Source: Prorocentrum cordatum
Taxonomy: Eukaryota; Sar; Dinophyceae; Prorocentrales; Prorocentraceae
Assembly: GCA_963575745.1 (NCBI GenBank)
Contig: CAUYUJ010015693.1
Location: 465,432 to 529,431 of the forward strand
Direction of reading: 5' to 3'
DNA: 64,000 nt
Positions 1 to 11,063 of the stretch are shown here, piece after piece. The stretch's first letter is position 1. Each line of letters starts with the position of its first letter. The notes under the pieces were generated by a model. It searched no databases, was not told the DNA's origin, and worked only from the letters and a program-made list of their open reading frames with translations. The translations under genes were made by a program, and so were the position numbers.

Positions 1-360
1 TTTTCGCGGGGGAAGATGTCGCCCCTAGGCCCACGACCGAGCCGGGAGCTCTTGCCGGAGACCGTGGTCTGGAAGCGGGCAGCCTCCTCGTCGAGCTCTC
101 GATTGCACTCCGCCTTCAGATTCCAGTTAGCTGGCCGCTCCAAGGTTCGGATGCAACTCCTGGGAGGTCCAATTCTGATTTAGCCCTGGTGCGAAATCCG
201 ACTTAATCCCGCTCAATCCGGCATCCCGCTTTATCCGGCTTAGTCCAGCTTGATCCGAGGCCCACTGTGGCGTAACAGACCCCCAATGGGGTTTAATCCT
301 CCTTAATCCTTCCGACGAAAACCTCCCAGCAGCTGCCTCCCAACCAAGAAGACCGCTGCA
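1..360. other. No gene recognised
   Basis: Moderately GC-rich unique-looking DNA. A short run around 180-300 repeats the phrase aatcc-g/c-ttaatc (aatccgacttaatc, aatccggcttagtcc), a degenerate ~15-20 bp repeat. No open frame here has recognisable content. Confidence 0.4.
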
Positions 361-981
361 GTGCTCAACGGTTTTTTTTCCCGTGGGAGGGTTCCGACGG
401 GACGTGCAGCCGCTCTGCAGGCGCGCAGTGCGCGGCCGCCAGGGCGCCTCTCCCGACATATCTCGGCTGTGCTCCTGACGGAGGTTCTTGTTATCGTTCG
501 GACGTGTGTGTTTTTTTTGCGGGGATTACAAAGGAGCAAAGGAGCATCCTGGATCATCCTGCGAAAAAGCGTCGCACGAAACCGAGCAAAACACGGGGAA
601 TGGACGTCCGAGCGACGGGGAGGGTTGCGCTGCGAGGCTTCGGGGGCCCACTCTTGGAGTTCGTCGCGAGTGCGCACGAACTGCAGGTCTCTCGATTTTG
701 GACAGGTCAAGTCGGCCCCCCACAGCCGCATGCTCTGCGCTTCGGCGCCCCGAGTCTGTCGGGCAGCACATTCCCCCTTCATCAGAGATTTGAGGAAGGA
801 GCGAACGAGGATCCAGGCTGTCGCTCGGCGCCCCTGGAATGCAGCCTCGTCTGCAGATCCCCAGAGCTTGAAGCGAGCGGCTATCCCACCCTGTCGGCCC
901 AGATCAGGATCTGCTGCCGGGCCTCCTAGTTTCGAGTGGCGAGCGCGCGCTTGTTTCTCTGTTGTGGCCGAGGAGCTTCGA

Positions 982-1664
982 ATGAGCCTCGACGGCGACG
1001 ACGAGCGTTGCACGGCATGGCGCGAGCACCTGGCTTGGAAGCAGCCTGTCACCAAACGAACGTTTGATGACTACGGTAAGTTGTTAGACATCTCTGTTGC
1101 CGCCCCCGCGATCTGAACCAGCGTCAAGGCATGGCGAGGAATCGTACTTAGGCGCGCTCTTAGGCCCACCCCGCCCATCACCAAGACGGATATTCAAAAT
1201 GTGGTTTCTGTATGCTTGGACGGTGGAGAAGAACAAAGCCCTCGTACGCCTTAGCAGGTCACTTGAACACCTCGCGCAACATTTGGCCTTGTAACGCTCG
1301 TTTGAGGGAGGTGCCAACGCACGCATAGTGCGCAAGCCTGCCTCTCCTCGTGTATTCCTTCGCGCGCGGCGATGTTCCCCAGAAGCTTCAACTTTGCTGT
1401 CTGTCTCCCATTCCCACAGGCCGTAGTTCAGCGTTGCTTTGCATTGAGATGTCGCGGTTGGCGCCGAATTCCTATCATCTCAAACATAGGCGTTGCTCCC
1501 GTGCTGGAATGCTCGAATGTGTCCGCGCTTGCCTGCGAGGCCACGAACTGCGCGTTTTTGTTTATGGGCGCGAAGGGGGTTGGGCAGCAGCGCCAGCTCG
1601 CGAGTTCTCGCGTGTCACTTCCAACTGCTGCAGTCGGACCTGCAGGAGCACGCTCTCTCTCAAG
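982..1664 (+). CDS. Possible two-exon gene fragment, product unknown
   Basis: An open frame from ATG 982 (the same frame is open back to 361) ends at 1075 next to a good donor, CG|gtaag. A pyrimidine-rich acceptor ending cccacag lies at 1413-1419. Joining 1075 to 1420 keeps the frame (phase 1), and exon 2 stays open for 81 further codons to a second donor, AAG|gtaagc, at 1665. The implied intron is 344 bp. The predicted peptide is Arg/Cys-rich and matches no family I know. The evidence is only splice consensus plus frame continuity, so chance is a real alternative. An RNA-seq junction 1075/1420 would decide it. Confidence 0.22.
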
Positions 1665-1859
1665 GTAAGCGTATGTGTTTGCCTATTAGATGTTCCTTTC
1701 ACTTGAGGCGAGTTCCCTCCTCCGTCTCCCCCTCCTTACTTTTAACGCGGCGCCCCTGATTGAAGGAACGCTCAATGATGGACCCAAACGCCGCGCAGCT
1801 CATGCAGAGAATCCTAGGTTCCGCCTGGACCCATCATTACAGGAAAGTCTGAGGATGCC

Positions 1860-2230
1860 GTCCTCCAGCAGTACCTGTTGCTGCCCCCTCCCGTCGCTAT
1901 CCTTCCCCCGTTCCTCCTTCCTCCCCTCCCCCGCCCCCCACCGTTCCACCCTCCCCTTCCCTTCTCTTTCTCCCTCTCTTCCTCTTTTTCTGTTGTTTTT
2001 TTTGTTGTTGTTTTTTTTGTTTTCTCTCTCTCTCTCTCTCTCTCCGTCCTCCCCTGCCGCCCCTTCTAGTGTGGGGGGCCGCACTCTGCTGTCCGATCCC
2101 CGCCATCGGGCGTTCCTGGGACGGGCGGCCACCCCCTCCTCCCCCCTTGCCCCATCTTCGCTGTCCTTCTCGTTCCCTCCCCTCCTCCACCCCGTCTCCA
2201 CCTCCCCTCCCACAGTCGGGGCGCCGAAGA
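1860..2230. repeat. Polypyrimidine (CT-rich) tract
   Basis: About 370 bp of nearly pure C/T on the plus strand, including a (TC)n run near 2023-2043 and T-rich runs near 1990-2020. Long open frames on both strands here are composition artefacts. Confidence 0.85.
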
Positions 2231-2541
2231 AGGAACCCCGTTCTTTGGGAAGGGACTCGGTGTTCCTTGATTGTCTTACAGTTTGCCTTGGGTTTTCCTT
2301 AGGTCTTCAACGGGAAATCGAAGTTTAACTTGTGGGAAAAGGGGGCCTCGTTCCTTATTCAGGGTTCCTTAGGTCAGCGCCCCGAGTCTACCGCATCGCC
2401 CCCCCCCCCCCCCTGCAAGCGAGGAGCACCAGCCCGCGCCGAGAATGCACAGCCAGGGGAGCCGACCGCACCTGCGCGCGCGCACCCCCTGGCCGGCTGC
2501 CTCTCCCCTGTGGCTCAGGCGTCCGCCCGGCACCCTTCCTT

Positions 2542-2583
2542 CGTTGCTCCTCCTCCTCCTCCTCCTCCTCCTCCTCCGCCTCC
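2542..2583. repeat. (CCT)n microsatellite
   Basis: Uninterrupted cct triplets within a C/T-rich stretch; related tracts recur at 35,980, 39,340 and 55,120. Confidence 0.9.
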
Positions 2584-2935
2584 TCTTCTCTTTCGCCGAG
2601 CGCGTTTCACTACTCGCAAAGTGCCTCCTCGCAAACGTCCGTTTGCTCTGGCGTAATTTATCGTGGATCCCTGGCGGGCGAGCCAGGCCACGTGTGCGAG
2701 GAGTTACTCTGCGAGCAGTGGAAGGCGCTCGTCGACTCTTGAGGCCCCCAGCGCGGTCGCATCCGTAACTTTCAGCAACTCCATGCAGATGCACACGTCT
2801 GTTCCCCCCCATCTCTCTTACCTTCCCTCCCCCCCTTCCTCCGCTGTGCCTTCCCACACCGCTCCGTAGCATGCAAGCTGGAGCCTTTTAGTGCGAGCAC
2901 TGGGGGTCTGATGGTCTGACGGCCGGTTATGTTAT

Positions 2936-3116
2936 GTCGGGCGTGTCCCCCTACAGGGGGATCTTCGACGAAATATGACAAATATTCAAAAATATTCCAA
3001 AAAGGTCAAAAATACTCGAAAACTAGTCCCCATATTATTTTTGGACAATGTTTTGATTATTTTTGGGGTATTTTTTATTTTCGTTGAAAATCCCCCTGTA
3101 GGGGGACAGGCCCGAC
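2936..3116. mobile_element. MITE-like element, family 1, copy A
   Basis: About 180 bp bounded by long terminal inverted repeats. The left end reads gtcgggcgtgtcccccta then cagggggatcttcgacgaaat. The right end reads attttcgttgaaaat then ccccctgtagggggacag and gcccgac. Each end carries its own mini-hairpin, CCCCCTGTAGGGGG or the reverse. The interior is AT-rich, unlike the GC-rich flanks. No coding capacity and no clear target-site duplication. A related element lies at 37,844-37,997. Confidence 0.7.
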
Positions 3117-3462
3117 TTGACGGTTATCGCGTGGGCAAGTGCTGCCTGGCAGACTTCCCGGCGCGGAGCCTGGGCCAGGTGCGCAAGGACGGGCGCGCGG
3201 GGCAGGAAGCGCGCGGACGTGTGGGCCACTGCGAGCTTGCTCGATTGGGGGGTCGCCAGGTGGAGGAAGCAACAGAGCTGTTGCCAGCCCGGACCCCAAA
3301 CAGTCGGCCCTTGAACCCAATGTGACGGTGCCCGTGCTGCTTGCGCGTGGTGCAGTGTGCATGGCGAAATAAACAAGGTGGACCGTCTGCAATGCAAATC
3401 CATGGCACAAGATCGATCTGATGTGTTTACGTGCATGCGTATCCATTCAAAGAGACCCGAAA

Positions 3463-4030
3463 GGACCCCCTGGTGCTCGGAGCCCTCTGAGAGCCCCGAA
3501 ACGGCACCGGAGGGGCCCACGGAGGGCCCCGAGATTGTATTAGAGCTCCCCAGGGGAGCCCCGAGACAGCCCAGAGGAGGCCCCGAGATGGCTAGAGACA
3601 GTTCTGAGATGACCCAAGACGGTTTTCGGATGGCCCAAGATGCTCCCAAGACAGCCCCAGAGGCCGCCAAGACGCCCCGGGACGGCTCCGAGGGGACACC
3701 TTCGAGGGCCCCACGAGGCCGAAATCGCAGATTCCCAAAGGGTGTCCTGCAGATTATGAGATCCTCGCGCTCTCAACCGTCTGGACCCCCAGGACGGCCC
3801 AAGTTGCCTCCAGAATCTCCCCAAGGCAGCCCAGGAGGGGCCCAATTGGGGGGTCCAAGAGGCCCCCCAGGACAGGCCGAGGGCCGGAGGCGCCCCCAAG
3901 AGAGCCCCATGATGACCTCCCCCAAGAGGGCCTGAAGGGCCAAGAGGGCCTGATGGGCCAAGAGGGCCAAGAGGGCCTGAAGGACCAAGAGGGCCTGAAG
4001 GCCCAAGAGGGCCAAGAGGGCCTGAGTGGA
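3463..4030 (-). repeat. GGCCGTCTTGG-type minisatellite, inverted copy
   Basis: Degenerate units containing ccaagacggccca-like words, the reverse complement of the large array at 22.5-29.7 kb. Toward the end (3,920-4,025) it changes to short ~9-18 bp units of gggccaagagggcctga. Confidence 0.75.
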
Positions 4031-4555
4031 TTTTGAACGTCTCGGCGGGAACGAAGAGCCCGGAGAGACGCGAGGAAGCCTCGTGTGAAAATCGCAGCGG
4101 AACGGTAAATTGCCCGTGCTTCCCAGCGATCGTGCGTATCGTCGGCTAGTGTTGCCGGCCTTCCCATGTGATTTCAACGCGTGCACAGTGTATATAAAAA
4201 CCACCTCCTCACTCTCCCCCTCCTGAAGAGGGCTTGAAGAGGCGAACGTCATCGATTTCACGTTGGTTGTCGATCGCACGCCGCAGCCAGCTGCCATTTG
4301 GGCGCCAGAAACAGGCGTCGGCAAACTTCGACTTGCGCAGCTCCAAGGGTTTAATCCACGGGTCCGCGCGAGTGTGCGTGTGTGTCTCTATCTATAAGTA
4401 CACAAGACTGCATTCGCGCTCCGCGCCATGCAGCTTGGTCCTTTGAATTTCGCATGCAGGTGGCGTGTATGTGTACATGAGTTCATGGGTGTGTTGCACA
4501 TGTACGCACGAACACATGTGAATTCGATGTGGATTCGTGCTCCCCTTCCTGGGCC

Positions 4556-5180
4556 TTATGGAAGCCTTCTTGGGGCAACCTTGGGCCGTTTTGAAATCGC
4601 ATGGGGCCGTTATGGCGCTTTTTGGGTCCTCGTGGTCGTGTTGGACCCCTCTTGGGGCGGTCGTGAGGGTTTTCGAGCCGTGTTGGAGCGTGTAAGCGTG
4701 GAAATGCGAGAACGGCGAGAAGCTTCAAACACCGACAGGGGAATGAACGATTTTCTCCGGTCTGAGCTCTCTTGAGAGCCTTCGTGTACCTGTCTTGGTG
4801 CCTTTTGGGCGCCTCTGAGTTTTGACCGTGTTGGGGTCGTATGGCGCTGTTTAGGGCCGTCGTGCGTCCCCCTTGAGTCGTTTTGGGCCCCTTTGGGGGC
4901 GATGTTGGGGGCGTCTTGGGCCGTCTTGAGGCCATCTTGGGTAGCTTGGAGCCCCCTCTTGGGCGGTCTTCGGGGCTGCTTGGATCGTGGAAGCGTGGGA
5001 GTGCGAGAACGCCGAGATCCTTCGAACACCATGCGACAATGCACCATGTTTCTGCTACTCGGGCTCTTTTAAGATCCCCCGTGGTCCTTTCTTGCTGCGC
5101 TTTGGGCGCTTTTTGGGCCGTCTGGAGGCCATCCTGGGCGTTTGGGAGTGCTTTCGAGCTGTCGACGAGCTGTCTTGAGC
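4556..5180 (+). repeat. CTTGGGCCGTCTTGG-type minisatellite fragment
   Basis: Units such as cttggggcggtcttgagg and ccgtcttgaggccatcttgg in the same orientation as the main array. Two sub-copies share the phrase tggaagcgtgggagtgcgag (about 4,690 and 4,990), so the segment is itself a diverged ~300-bp duplication. Confidence 0.75.
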
Positions 5181-5650
5181 AGTATTTGATGTCTCTGGCC
5201 TATCGAGAAGGCTGGAAGGCCGAAGGGGACGCGTTGCAGGGGCGTCGGAGCAGCCGGGGGGCGTCCCAGCAGCCTGGGGAGACCGAAATTCGTTCGGGGG
5301 GGGGCGTTCTGTCTGGGGTCCCCGGCCTTACAAAATTTAGACATACAAATAATGAGTGTTTATGTGTGTGTGTGGCTCGAGTACTCATGAGGAATTTGAA
5401 GTCGTCAACCCCAGCGCTCCCGCAAACATCCTACCCTCCCACCCGCAGCTGGCTTGGTAAGTTCCATGCGGCCACGACTGCGGCTATTGACTGGCACTTG
5501 CTAGCGAGTCTCTACGGCCGCGCTGGCGCCCGTACGCTCGCGCGCAGGTCGACAAGCTGGCTTGGCACAAGGAATGCGGCTGCGATGACGCTCACGGATG
5601 GGAGCTCCCCAACGCGTCTCAAAGGCCGCGCTGGCGCGCGGGCGCTTCAG
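5180..5650. other. No gene recognised
   Basis: Mixed-composition DNA with no family-like open frame. A GC-rich internal repeat (ggccgcgctggcgcccg / ggccgcgctggcgcgcg) occurs near 5,517 and 5,623. Confidence 0.35.
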
Positions 5651-5679
5651 TGCGGGTCGGTGACTGGGGAGGGCGCGAC

Positions 5680-5880
5680 ATCATGATGACGTCCCCAACG
5701 ACGGCAACGATGATGATAATAGTGCTGGTGGTGGCGGTGACGACGAGGACGACGGCAATGCCAACGACTGTTCCGATGCTGGTGACGATGACGGTGATGA
5801 TGTGTCGGTGGGGTGGTGCAGGTGATTGTGATGAGAATGACGGCAATTGCCGGGATTAGCGATGACGATAACGGCGGTGG
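5680..5880. repeat. GAC/GATG-rich low-complexity tract
   Basis: Imperfect gatgatgac/ggtgacgatgac triplet repeats. Open in several frames, so the reading frames here are not evidence of a gene. Confidence 0.7.
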
Positions 5881-6590
5881 CGCGATGGAGCTCATGGTGG
5901 TAAAGGACTGAAAACTGCGCGCGCGTGAAAATCCAGTATAACTGGCAATCTGTTGTCGAAAACGGTAATGTCCCCCATTTGTTTTTGAACAGGTATATCT
6001 TGAAATGCGTCGGCAACCAACTGTTTCAGACGAGCTCAGGCCCGCGAGCTTGGTGGCGTGCGCACGTGGCCCGCATGATATATGTGATATGGATTTGTGC
6101 GTTTGGCGCCTGCAAGGTCAACGCGGATGCACCGCGTGGTGACGCAACGCGTGTTGAGATGAAAATGCGGGTATTGGGCGAGATTGCATTCATCATGGTA
6201 TTTGTTTGTAATTCCAGCAAGTGTTCGCGGGCAGAAGATTTGCAATGTTGCGGATGACCAGCCCATGGGTTTCAATGCATTTGCACGATGAGTTGTTTAC
6301 ACAACGAATGTGTTTGGTCTGATGTCGGCACGTCCGCGCGCGTATGGGTGTTGCTTATGTGTTTTCTGTGAAACGGGCTCTTGCAACACGAATCTTTCGA
6401 TACACAGAATGTACGCTCATTGTATCAGTTGACAGGGGTGACGAGGTGCGCCGATACTGGCAGGGTTGGGATGCTCTTATCCCATATGCAAATTGAACGA
6501 TGGGGCAACAACACGTTTGCAAGTTGCAATACGGAATTAGGAACGGTTAAGCCCGTGCGCGGTGGCGTGGTGGATGCTTCATGTTTTTGC
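5880..6590. other. Unique AT-richer DNA, no gene recognised
   Basis: More balanced composition than its surroundings, and no convincing splice-bounded or family-like open frame. It abuts the ~75-bp array on its right. Confidence 0.35.
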
Positions 6591-7985
6591 AGAAAAAATC
6601 ACGTACGGTTCCTAGGTACCAGCCGTATATCCCCACCCATCGGGCACCAGGACAAGAACGCTAGATTGCGTCATTGAAGAAACCACACTGAAGTTCATAA
6701 GGCCCCAGCCACTCAGCGCTGCACATAGGGCAACACCATCAAACACAAGCAATCATAACATTCAAAGCAGCATAGGGCGCCAGCTATACAACGCCCTTCA
6801 TATAGTATCAGTGCAAAGACGAGCAGTCGCAATACCCAAATCACCATATGGCGCAAGCCATCGAGTGCCCTCCGTATGGCACCAGAGCTAGAAGGAGCAA
6901 TCGCAACAGTTACGGCATCACAGGCACCAGCCGTAGAGCACAGTCCATCGGGCACAAGGGCAAGACGGAACAATTGCAACATTCAAGGCGTCATATCCAC
7001 TAGCTATACAGCGCCCCGATAGGGCACCAGGACAAGAACGACTGAACGCACCACCTGGAGTTTCAGAGAACATCAGCCGCAGAGCGCCACTCGTACGGCA
7101 CATGTGCAGAACAACTAGCAATGATGACTTTCGTAGCATCATGAGGGGGCCATCCAGAGAGCGCCTTCAGAGGGCAGCAGGACAAGAACGAACAATCGCA
7201 ACATCAAGGCATCATGGGAAACCAGCCACAGAGCGCCCCCATGGGCCCATGGGGCACCGGAACAAGACGAAGCTATCGCAACGCTCATGCCCAATTCCAT
7301 GAAACACAGGTGCAATCGCGATACTAGCGCTTACTCTTGCGTTTGCAATCGCGGTGCTCGAGGCATCATGGGGCGCCAGCAATACATTGCCACCCACAGG
7401 GTACCAGGACAACAAGTAACAATCGCAACAATCGAGGCATCATATAGCACCTGCTGTAGAGCTGAGGCACCAGGAGCGGAGCGAGCAATTGCGAAGCTCA
7501 CGGCATCATGGCGCACCGGCCATACAGCGCCCTTCATGGGCTACAACGACCAGAACGAGCAATCGCAATACTCAAGACACCATATGGCGTTACCCCCCGC
7601 AGGGCATCAGGGCAAGAACGAGCAGTCGCGAAGTTCAGGGCATCACATCGCGCCGGCAATACATCACCACCCATAGGGCACCAGGACACTAGCGAGCAAC
7701 CGCAACAATCAAGGCGTCATGGGGCACCAGGGCACCAGCTTTCATCGCGCCACCCGTAGGGCACTTGGGCAAGACCAAGGAATCGCAACTGTCAGCGTAG
7801 GGCGCCTTAACGAGAGGTCGCAATATCCAAGGCACCACAGCGGACTAGCCATAGAACAACACCACCCATGGGGCACGAGGGCAGGAGGGAGCAATCGCAA
7901 CACGAACGGAATCACAGGGCACCAGTCACACAGCACCACCCATAGAGCATCAGGACAAGAACGAGCAATCGCAACACTCATGTCC
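6590..7985 (+). repeat. ~75-bp tandem array
   Basis: About 18 diverged units. Key words in order are gggcaccaggacaagaacga, gcaatcgcaac, and aaggcatcatagggcaccag with tacagcgcc. The anchor caccaggacaagaacg recurs at spacings of about 65-80 bp (e.g. 7,181; 7,258; 7,612; 7,677; 7,948). Frames crossing it are repeat artefacts. Confidence 0.85.
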
Positions 7986-8154
7986 AATTCCTCTATACCC
8001 CCTCCCCATTTGCTCTCCCCATCGCCCCCTGCCAGGAGCAAGAATCAGCCCCGTCGAGAGAGAAGGGGGCATGGCGCACGGAGGTGAAGCAGGCCGACAC
8101 CGCGGAGGCCGCCAGGGCGGGTTAGAAGGGCAAGTTGGAGGACGACGATGAGCA

Positions 8155-8230
8155 GGAACGGGAGGAGGAGGAGGAGGAGGAGGAGGAGGAGGAGGAGGAG
8201 GAGGAGGAGGGGGAGGGGGAGGACGACGAG
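8155..8230. repeat. (GGA)n microsatellite
   Basis: Some 20 gga triplets with slight interruption, ending ggaggggga. Confidence 0.92.
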
Positions 8231-8780
8231 GAGCAGGAGCGAAGATCAGCCAGATGGGCCTGGGGGGCCTCCCTCCTCGCAGTGCTGCTGGGTGCCGAAG
8301 CCCGCCCCGCCCGAGCCGGGCCGGGCCTCCCGCGGGCAGGGGCGCACCGGACGCGGGCGCCCTGACGGGGGTTGCCGTGGCGGCGCGGCTCGCGTCCGGA
8401 CCGGGCGGGTGGCGCGGGCACGCCCGGCAGGAGTTTCCGCGCTCCCGACGGGCGTCCAGCGACCACCCTTTACCAGCCTTTGAACGTATCCCTATCCCTG
8501 AGGTGTGACACGCCAAAAGGCGATGACAGTCTTAGCGATTCGCCCTGAAGAGTAAGGGAATCCCTAAGATTGGCATCGTGATGAGGAGGTGCCCAGCATA
8601 GGGACAGGGATATGTTCCAGGCTGGCAAGCCCTCCCAGATTTGCCTGTGGCAGCAGGGGCTCGCCGAGTCGCTGGCAGACCGTCGGCGGCCCGATAGAGA
8701 TCCTTTTTTAAAAGTCTTCTGCCAAGCTGCCGGGAGGAGCCCGCGGCCCGTGGGGATTGGTGGCATGCGCTTGAGAGTAT
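8230..8780. other. No gene recognised
   Basis: GC-rich (8,250-8,470), then mixed. Short frames only. An inverted pair may exist (ccctatccctga near 8,488 and catagggacagggata near 8,596), but it is weak. Confidence 0.3.
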
Positions 8781-8967
8781 GTACTTCAGATTTCGTAATA
8801 AAAGGGAGGGGGTCTCATTTCGGGGGGGGTCTCTTCCAGGCTATCTTGGAGGGCCTGGGGGGGGTCTGGGGACGATGTTTTGGAGGGTTCTCCCACGAGG
8901 GGGGGTCTGAAATGGCTTGTCTTGGAGGGTCCAGACCCCCTCCCTTTTATTACGAAATCTGGAGTAC
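8781..8967. mobile_element. MITE-like element, family 2
   Basis: A 187-bp unit with a perfect 28-bp terminal inverted repeat: 8,788-8,815, starting agatttcgtaataaaaggga, and its exact complement at 8,933-8,960. Counting the outer gtacttc/ggagtac gives 35 bp with one mismatch. The interior is G-rich (several runs of 7-8 G) and non-coding. No related protein and no second copy seen. The inverted repeat is certain; mobility is inferred. Confidence 0.75.
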
Positions 8968-9271
8968 ATGAGGACAGAACCATATCACACAACACAGGCA
9001 TAAGCTTCCGGACGCCTGCGCGGGTTTCCCGGGTCGGCGCTGGGCCCCGCTCCCCCGCACCCTCGGCCAGAGGTAGCGGGCCTGTTGATATCGACCCTTC
9101 GGTTTCGCACGTCGTATCCGAACCCAGGCCCCCTCGAGTCATGAAAAAATCACGACGGGAGGTTTTTCCTTATTTTTGGCCTCCGGGGGCCCTTACCGGC
9201 CCTCGGGAGCGTCAAAAAACGACTCGGGACGAAAAACCGGTCCTGGGGAATGGGTCCAGACCGCTGGGGGT

Positions 9272-9298
9272 CGACGTCATGAAAAATTCATGACGTCG
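9272..9298. repeat. Near-perfect palindrome (12-bp stem, 3-nt loop)
   Basis: GACGTCATGAA - AAA - TTCATGACGTC plus one outer C:G pair. It contains two GACGTC half-palindromes. It lies 65 bp upstream of the spliced-leader relic. Confidence 0.85.
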
Positions 9299-9361
9299 GG
9301 GGTCTGGGAACCCAGGTTATCGCTCGGCGTTGCAAGTTTGATCCGAGCCCAGTGTGCATGC

Positions 9362-9383
9362 TCTGTGTCCATTTTGGCTCAAG
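9362..9383 (+). other. Relict dinoflagellate spliced leader (DinoSL)
   Basis: Matches 19 of 22 positions of the DinoSL exon as I know it, with an exact 15-nt core CCATTTTGGCTCAAG. Mismatches are confined to the 5' third. A leader sequence in genomic DNA is the recognised mark of a retroposed mRNA, because the SL is added only by trans-splicing. A Cys-rich coding block follows directly downstream on the same strand. Confidence 0.8.
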
Positions 9384-11063
9384 GGTGAAACATTTGGCCC
9401 TTCTCCTGGTGCCACTGTTGGTGGCGGAGCGGGTTCCGCTCGGGGCCATGGACGACGGCTGGGTTTGGTAGCCAGCAGGACCTGCTGGGCGGCCGACCGT
9501 TGCTGTGCGACCGAGTGTCCAGGCGAGCCTCGCTCCCTCGAGCTAGGTAGTGTGGGATGCACGGCAGACGTATGCCATCCGACGGCGCAGAGACGGCCGA
9601 GGACGACAAAGCAGAGACGTTCGCGGCGATGCGTGGCGAGTGCTCTTCGGCTGCCGCAGCGGCCAGCAGAACCAAAGTCACCACTGGACAGTCGAGGGAA
9701 AAGTTGGCGGAGCTGATCAAGGGAATAGTCACAGACACTGCGAGATCGGCCCCGTCGGCCAAGCAAACAGAGACAGCCAGATCGCCAGGAGACGGATGAG
9801 AGACTACCGATCCGTGGCCTGAGGGTCGGAAGACGGACGCGGCGGCCAGCTCCAGTGGCGTGATGAACCTGCTCGACGCGCCAGAGGCAGCAAAAAAACG
9901 GAATTGGCGCAGCGGCTGGACACAGGCGGGAGACGCCTGAAACTTGCCAGATTACCACTTCGTGGACGAGGTGCTGCAGGTTTGGCGCAGCAAAAACCTC
10001 CTGGCGGTGGCGACGGGTGTGAGGTGCGTGGCCAGGGACCGGAGGGACGCTGACGAGATCATCGGGAAGTGCTCGAACGTGACGTGCGGACAGCCGAACA
10101 CTCGTGAGAGGTCCAGCCGTCGGACGTTAAGGGCGTTCTCGCAAACCACAGTCCGACTCCTCGTAATAAGTGCTACGAGAGTTCTTACCCGCCTTGCGCG
10201 CAGCGCTTGAAGGACAAGGGGATTGGGAACAGGCCTGTGGACGCCATCAAGGCGAACCAGCTGGTCAAAGGGGAGTACCTGCGCGACGACCACAAGTATC
10301 CAGCATGCATATGCTGCGGGGCGAAGAGGCCGAACCCAGAAGCCAGAGACCTGCGTGTCCAGCACATTTGTGACACGTGCAAGCCGAAGGAGTGCCATAA
10401 GTGCGAGCAAGGCATAGTCATGTTGATGAAACGCGACTACGACAAAACGGATAACGGCGGCCTGAAGAATAAGTGCAGGGTTTGCGAGGCTGGAGTGAAG
10501 AGAGATGCGCAGCAATGCGTTCGCCGCGGGAAGATACGATCAACTGATGCCTCCGACAGGTACCCAGACAAGCACTTACACGCCAAGTGCAAGAGCTGCG
10601 AGGGGCCGGTGTGAGCCAAAGGAGAGCAGAGACGAGACGATGCGCAGACTGCACGGAGGACTTACCGAAGGATGCTTTCGAGAAGGACGGTGACGGGGCG
10701 CTGAAATCCGAATGCATGAGCCGCGAGGAGAATAATGAGAAGGATGACGCGGCGAAGGCATGCGAGCGCGCCGCGGTTGCGAAGCAACGTTTCCTCACCA
10801 GGTTTCCCGCGTGTACGACGATGGGCACGGCCACCAGGACTGTCAAAAGTGCCAGAGCAGAAAGCAAGGAACCCAAACAGCACCGCGGCTGTCTGTGTCG
10901 CGGCAACGAGACCTGCAGTTCATGCGATCGCGCGTGTTTTTTGTTTTCCAGCGCGCTGTGCGATGTGTACTGCATGAGTGGCGAGGGGCCATGCCCGGCG
11001 CACTGCCGCGAAATCGGTCGCGCGGCGTTGTTTGCGCCCGTTGCGCGCTTTACTATGAAGTAG
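9384..11063 (+). pseudogene. Retroposed Cys-rich (CxxC-repeat) zinc-binding protein gene, frameshifted
   Basis: Downstream of the leader relic, a chain of open segments in different frames encodes repeated paired cysteines. One segment (about 10,112-10,614) has CICC, CDTC, CHKC, CRVC and CKSC pairs separated by about 15-30 residues. The next, in another frame (from about 10,620), has RRCADC...SEC. A third (about 10,790-10,870) has QDCQKC. This CxxC-x(n)-CxxC layout resembles the Stc1-like/zinc-ribbon repeats that are abundant in dinoflagellate proteins; that assignment is by memory. Upstream, 9,557-9,799 is an open stretch in another frame. At least two frame changes are needed, so the copy is probably dead, although introns cannot be excluded. 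The role would be nucleic-acid or protein binding at most. Confidence 0.55.
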
